32,605 nucleotides of DNA from Tieghemiomyces parasiticus (Eukaryota > Kickxellomycota > Dimargaritomycetes > Dimargaritales > Dimargaritaceae), in the NCBI GenBank assembly GCA_027575765.1, contig JANBPT010000518.1:1-32605 (forward strand), given 5' to 3'. Positions 30,248 through 32,605 of this stretch are shown here, one piece after another. The notes below the pieces were generated by a model. It saw only the letters and a list, made by a program, of their open reading frames with translations. It made no database searches and was not told the DNA's origin. Position 1 is the first letter of the stretch. Each line of letters starts with the position of its first letter. Both the position numbers and the translations under genes were made by a program.

Positions 30248-31897
30248 CATATTCCCCACCACTGCCACCTTGTTAAGGCTAGATGGCGAAACAGGGAGGG
30301 CGCAGCCCCTTAATTAATTAAATGATGAACGGAGACTAGGGCCGGTGCAGGTATAGGGAACAGTCTATAGTGTTATTTACCAATCGATAGTGGCCGGCGA
30401 GTTGCGGTCCCAGGTTTGGCAAGCAGGTAAGTCTCCCGAGGCACGACTTTATCCGGTGCGAGCGTGCACAACGCGTTTCAGGTAACCGAGGTTCGCGAAC
30501 CCCCCCCCGTTGGCGATGCAATTTAGCCTTCTTGATTGTCAGACGAAACAACCCTAAGCTGGAGTGGTGCCATAGGCTTCTCCACCAAAGTAGGGTCGGC
30601 TCGGCAAATTAGCCAACCGTAATCGCCACCCTTAATAGTGATAGAGAGCGGCAGGGAAGGGACAATGTTTACTGTTTATGGATGCCGAAGATTGTTGTAA
30701 AAGGCAAGCTAAAGGAGTTGGGAGAGGTAGCCAACTGTTGTGGGAAGGTGAATGATGATGAGGGGGGTGGGAGGGTCGGGGTATCACGATAAGGACTGAA
30801 GTACGCGGGGGAGGGGAGTTGAGGTGAAATTGAGGGAACTGGGGGTAGGGGTGGGGGATCGGGGAGGGATGCTAAAGTGCTATTTACAAAAAAAAACAAA
30901 AAACAAAAAAACAACGAGATATGCTCACAGCAACTGTATCAAGTTCTGCAATATCAAAAGAATAGCTGAAACCGGTGAGCTGTGAAGTAGGAGGAGGGGG
31001 CGTACATTCAGCATATTGTATGGACTCCACCGGAAGCCCTTTCATGGCACTCCAGATAGAATAGGGCCCCTCCACAGCATGGCCTCTTGCTGATATGGTC
31101 TAGTCTGTTTTTAAGTACCGAGGCTCCTTTCTAAATACTTAAAAACCCTGGCCTCTAGGTTTGGGCCGGGAAGCGGGTTTAAGTTTCACAGGTACGCCCG
31201 TCATATTTTCTTCGAGCTGGTCTTCCAGCTACCGTAGTGTTCATGGTGGGATCAGCGGGCCGATGCGACCTACTAACAGAGAGACCACTTTCGATGGGGT
31301 TGGGCTGCGATTCTTGGTTTAGAGACCCTATTTAAGGTCGGTAGCCAGGTGGGAGCTGATAAGTGAAATTGACGATGCAGAGTGGTGATTATGAGGTATT
31401 CAGTTATGTTTGGGATAATCCCGTTTTTCCCCTTGGTTGTACATGACGAGTAGGGGGCTATTAACGAACTGGCGCGTTCGGCGTCTGGTGTCATTCTAGT
31501 TCATTTCACTAGAGCCCTATAGTTACAACCTGAGCTAGTCCCCCAACTTCTCGTGAACAGTTACTAGCTGCTGGCGATAAGTTTGGACCTTTTATCTTGA
31601 CAAATATATCGAAACTATTGGTAACTTGGATCTGTAGTAGAGGGGAGAGAGCAAAGAATACCGGAAAAATATCACGTGATGAACTTCTCTCCACCCTGCT
31701 GCCATTCCTGTTAGGTTCCCCGCCTGATGTCTCTTTTTTTTCTTTTTTTCTTTTGCCAGCTTGTGTAGAGTGGCTACGATTAAATATAAGTTTCAGAAAA
31801 AAAAAGTCCACGCCGGCAAGTCTGTGAGCATAAGGGCGAGGAAGAGACAAGCCCGGGTAGTGCCGCCGTGAGTCTGGCAGTGGCACCCATTGCCATG

Positions 31898-32095
31898 AGC
31901 GTTTGACCCTAGACCGCACGATACTTCCCATAGTCATTCGGTTACCCGACCCTCCTTTGCAGCCCCGGACCAGCAACTCTCAATTAGTACGGCCGCCATA
32001 TCTTTTCTTTGGTAGCAGCCATTTCCCATTTCTCCGACCAGTCTCTTCTCGCCACCTTACCCGAACACCCAACCGCACCGCCTTTCCGCAACACT
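31898..32095 (+). promoter_or_regulatory. Upstream region and probable short leader of the Nug1-like gene
   Basis: About 200 nt before the start codon at 32096 are free of plus-strand ATG and are rich in C and T. No clear TATA box was seen. The ATG itself has a good context (ACTATGG, A at -3 and G at +4). Confidence 0.35.
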
Positions 32096-32605
32096 ATGGT
32101 GGCCAAGAGTGAGTTGCCATGACCGATCGTGCCGGCCTAAGCTCAACATTTTTGGACTTAGGCACTCTTTGCCCTCCGGACACTGAGAGCCCCATACCTC
32201 CCGGGCGCTTGCTGGCACTAGGATATATATTATTCACCATCAGCCACTAACGCTCCTCCTCTCCTTTCACTTCCTGCCGGACGTTACCTCCGTCCCGGCC
32301 ATAGAACGTCAGTCTAAGCGCCTTACGGGCAAGATGAAGGCGAAAATCGTCAAAGGGTCCCGCGAGAAGAAGCGCCAAGAGCGCAAGAAGGGACCCGATA
32401 CCCGGAGTAAGTAGTCTGGTTTAGGTACTTCCCTGAAAACCAACCACAGCATGTCGACCCATTCTCAGGATTCTACGCGACAGATGTTGAACCCTCCTCC
32501 CCCCTACCATCACCCCCTCTTAACCCTATCTTCCCTGCCGCACCCATGCTCTGTTCCTTAGAATCCCGCAAGGACCCCGGTATCCCGAACCTGTGGCCCT
32601 TCAAG
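32096..32605 (+). CDS. NUG1: Nug1/GNL3 (nucleostemin)-type nucleolar GTPase, 5' part only
   Basis: Three exons are visible: 32096-32108, 32305-32406 and 32562-32605, the last cut by the window edge. Both introns are phase 1. The joined frame gives 53 residues. They begin MVAKKRQSKRLTGKMKAKIV, strongly basic, and continue through SREKKRQERKK to KSRKDPGIPNLWPFK (39-53). This follows the N-terminal domain of nucleostemin relatives, where a Lys/Arg-rich stretch (SKRMTCHKRYKIQKK) is followed by RKDPGVPNSAPFK. Family role: circularly permuted GTPase in the nucleolus, needed for 60S subunit assembly and export; the basic N-terminus targets the nucleolus and binds pre-ribosomal RNA. The GTPase domain would lie beyond the window, so Nug1, GNL3L or Grn1 cannot be separated here. 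Confidence 0.78.
32109..32304 (+). other. Intron 1 of the Nug1-like gene
   Basis: AAGA|GTGAGT donor at 32109 and GGCCATAG|AAC acceptor at 32304, 196 nt, phase 1. A CACTAAC branch match has its adenosine at 32250, 54 nt from the acceptor with no AG between. Confidence 0.75.
32407..32561 (+). other. Intron 2 of the Nug1-like gene
   Basis: CGGA|GTAAGT donor at 32407 and TTCCTTAG|AAT acceptor at 32561, 155 nt, phase 1. A CTTAAC branch match has its adenosine at 32523. The split codon is restored as AAA (Lys39), exactly before the conserved SRKDPG. Confidence 0.78.

Larger units (their letters stand above)
20886..32095. other. About 11 kb without a supportable gene
   Basis: I read both strands and found only short overlapping frames without recognisable products. 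The longest are 25815-26303 (plus, 162 codons) and 31509-31976 (minus, 155 codons). No transposase, reverse transcriptase, tRNA or rRNA was recognised. The stretch is dense in C/G homopolymers of 8-11 nt, such as 21028-21036, 22579-22587, 23053-23061, 24286-24294, 24690-24700, 26461-26469, 28251-28260, 28995-29004 and 30500-30508. Genes made of many small exons or long non-coding RNAs cannot be excluded. Confidence 0.5.

Noticed and set aside
30490..30501. Palindrome GGTTCGCGAACC
   Set aside because: 12 bp merging into a C run, single occurrence and no gene context; likely chance.
30669..30914. Minus-strand frame starting MFFCFLFFF, resembling a signal peptide
   Set aside because: The hydrophobic start is translated from an A/T homopolymer stretch and the rest is Pro/Ser low complexity.
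31509..31976. Minus-strand frame of 155 codons
   Set aside because: No domain, irregular composition, and it overlaps the upstream region of the Nug1-like gene.

Overview
The window looks like nuclear DNA of a filamentous or early-diverging fungus. The reasons are a Kar9-type spindle-orientation protein, a Sec2/Rabin-type Rab exchange factor, an Msn2-like two-finger C2H2 regulator, short introns (155-197 nt) with CTAAC/CTTAAC branch sites, C/G-ending codons in the genes, and pyrimidine-rich leaders. A Ragulator anchor of animal-like layout (LAMTOR1), a Rabin-like C-terminal block on Sec2 and a GAR-like domain on Kar9 point away from budding yeasts, perhaps towards a zoopagomycete or kickxellomycete relative. 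That placement is an inference. I saw no bacterial or viral genes, no tRNA or rRNA I could defend, no CRISPR array and no recognisable transposase.

Layout. 1-1735 holds two diverged copies of an AT-richer repeat of about 855 bp, cut by the left edge. 2269-3221 (minus) is a two-exon LAMTOR1/Ego1-like gene. 3222-5788 is the intergenic region between it and the divergent KAR9 gene. 5789-9412 (plus) is an intronless Kar9 homologue of 1207 residues ending in a GAR-like domain. 10209-12434 (minus) is a 741-residue Sec2 homologue, convergent with KAR9. 12435-18313 has no gene I can support. 18314-19411 (minus) is a 365-residue C2H2 regulator with a probable 5' leader of about 1.4 kb and a TATA box at 20878-20885. 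20886-32095 is about 11 kb without a convincing gene, rich in C/G homopolymer runs and microsatellites. 32096-32605 (plus) is the 5' end of a Nug1/nucleostemin-type GTPase gene, with three exons before the right edge.

How the genes relate. They are housekeeping or cell-polarity genes and not an obvious cluster. By family knowledge, Sec2 activates the exocytic Rab on secretory vesicles and Kar9 links microtubule tips to actin transport; both are cargoes of the same class V myosin in budding yeast. The LAMTOR1-like protein would anchor the Ragulator/EGO complex at the vacuole for TORC1 signalling. The Nug1-like protein would work in 60S ribosome assembly, which TORC1 controls. The zinc-finger protein would be a stress-type regulator. 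No shared regulation is shown by the sequence.

The most general unexpected signal is that the sense strand upstream of all four complete genes is almost or completely free of ATG for about 400-1500 nt, with ATGs returning abruptly beyond. This marks probable long 5' leaders purged of upstream start codons.
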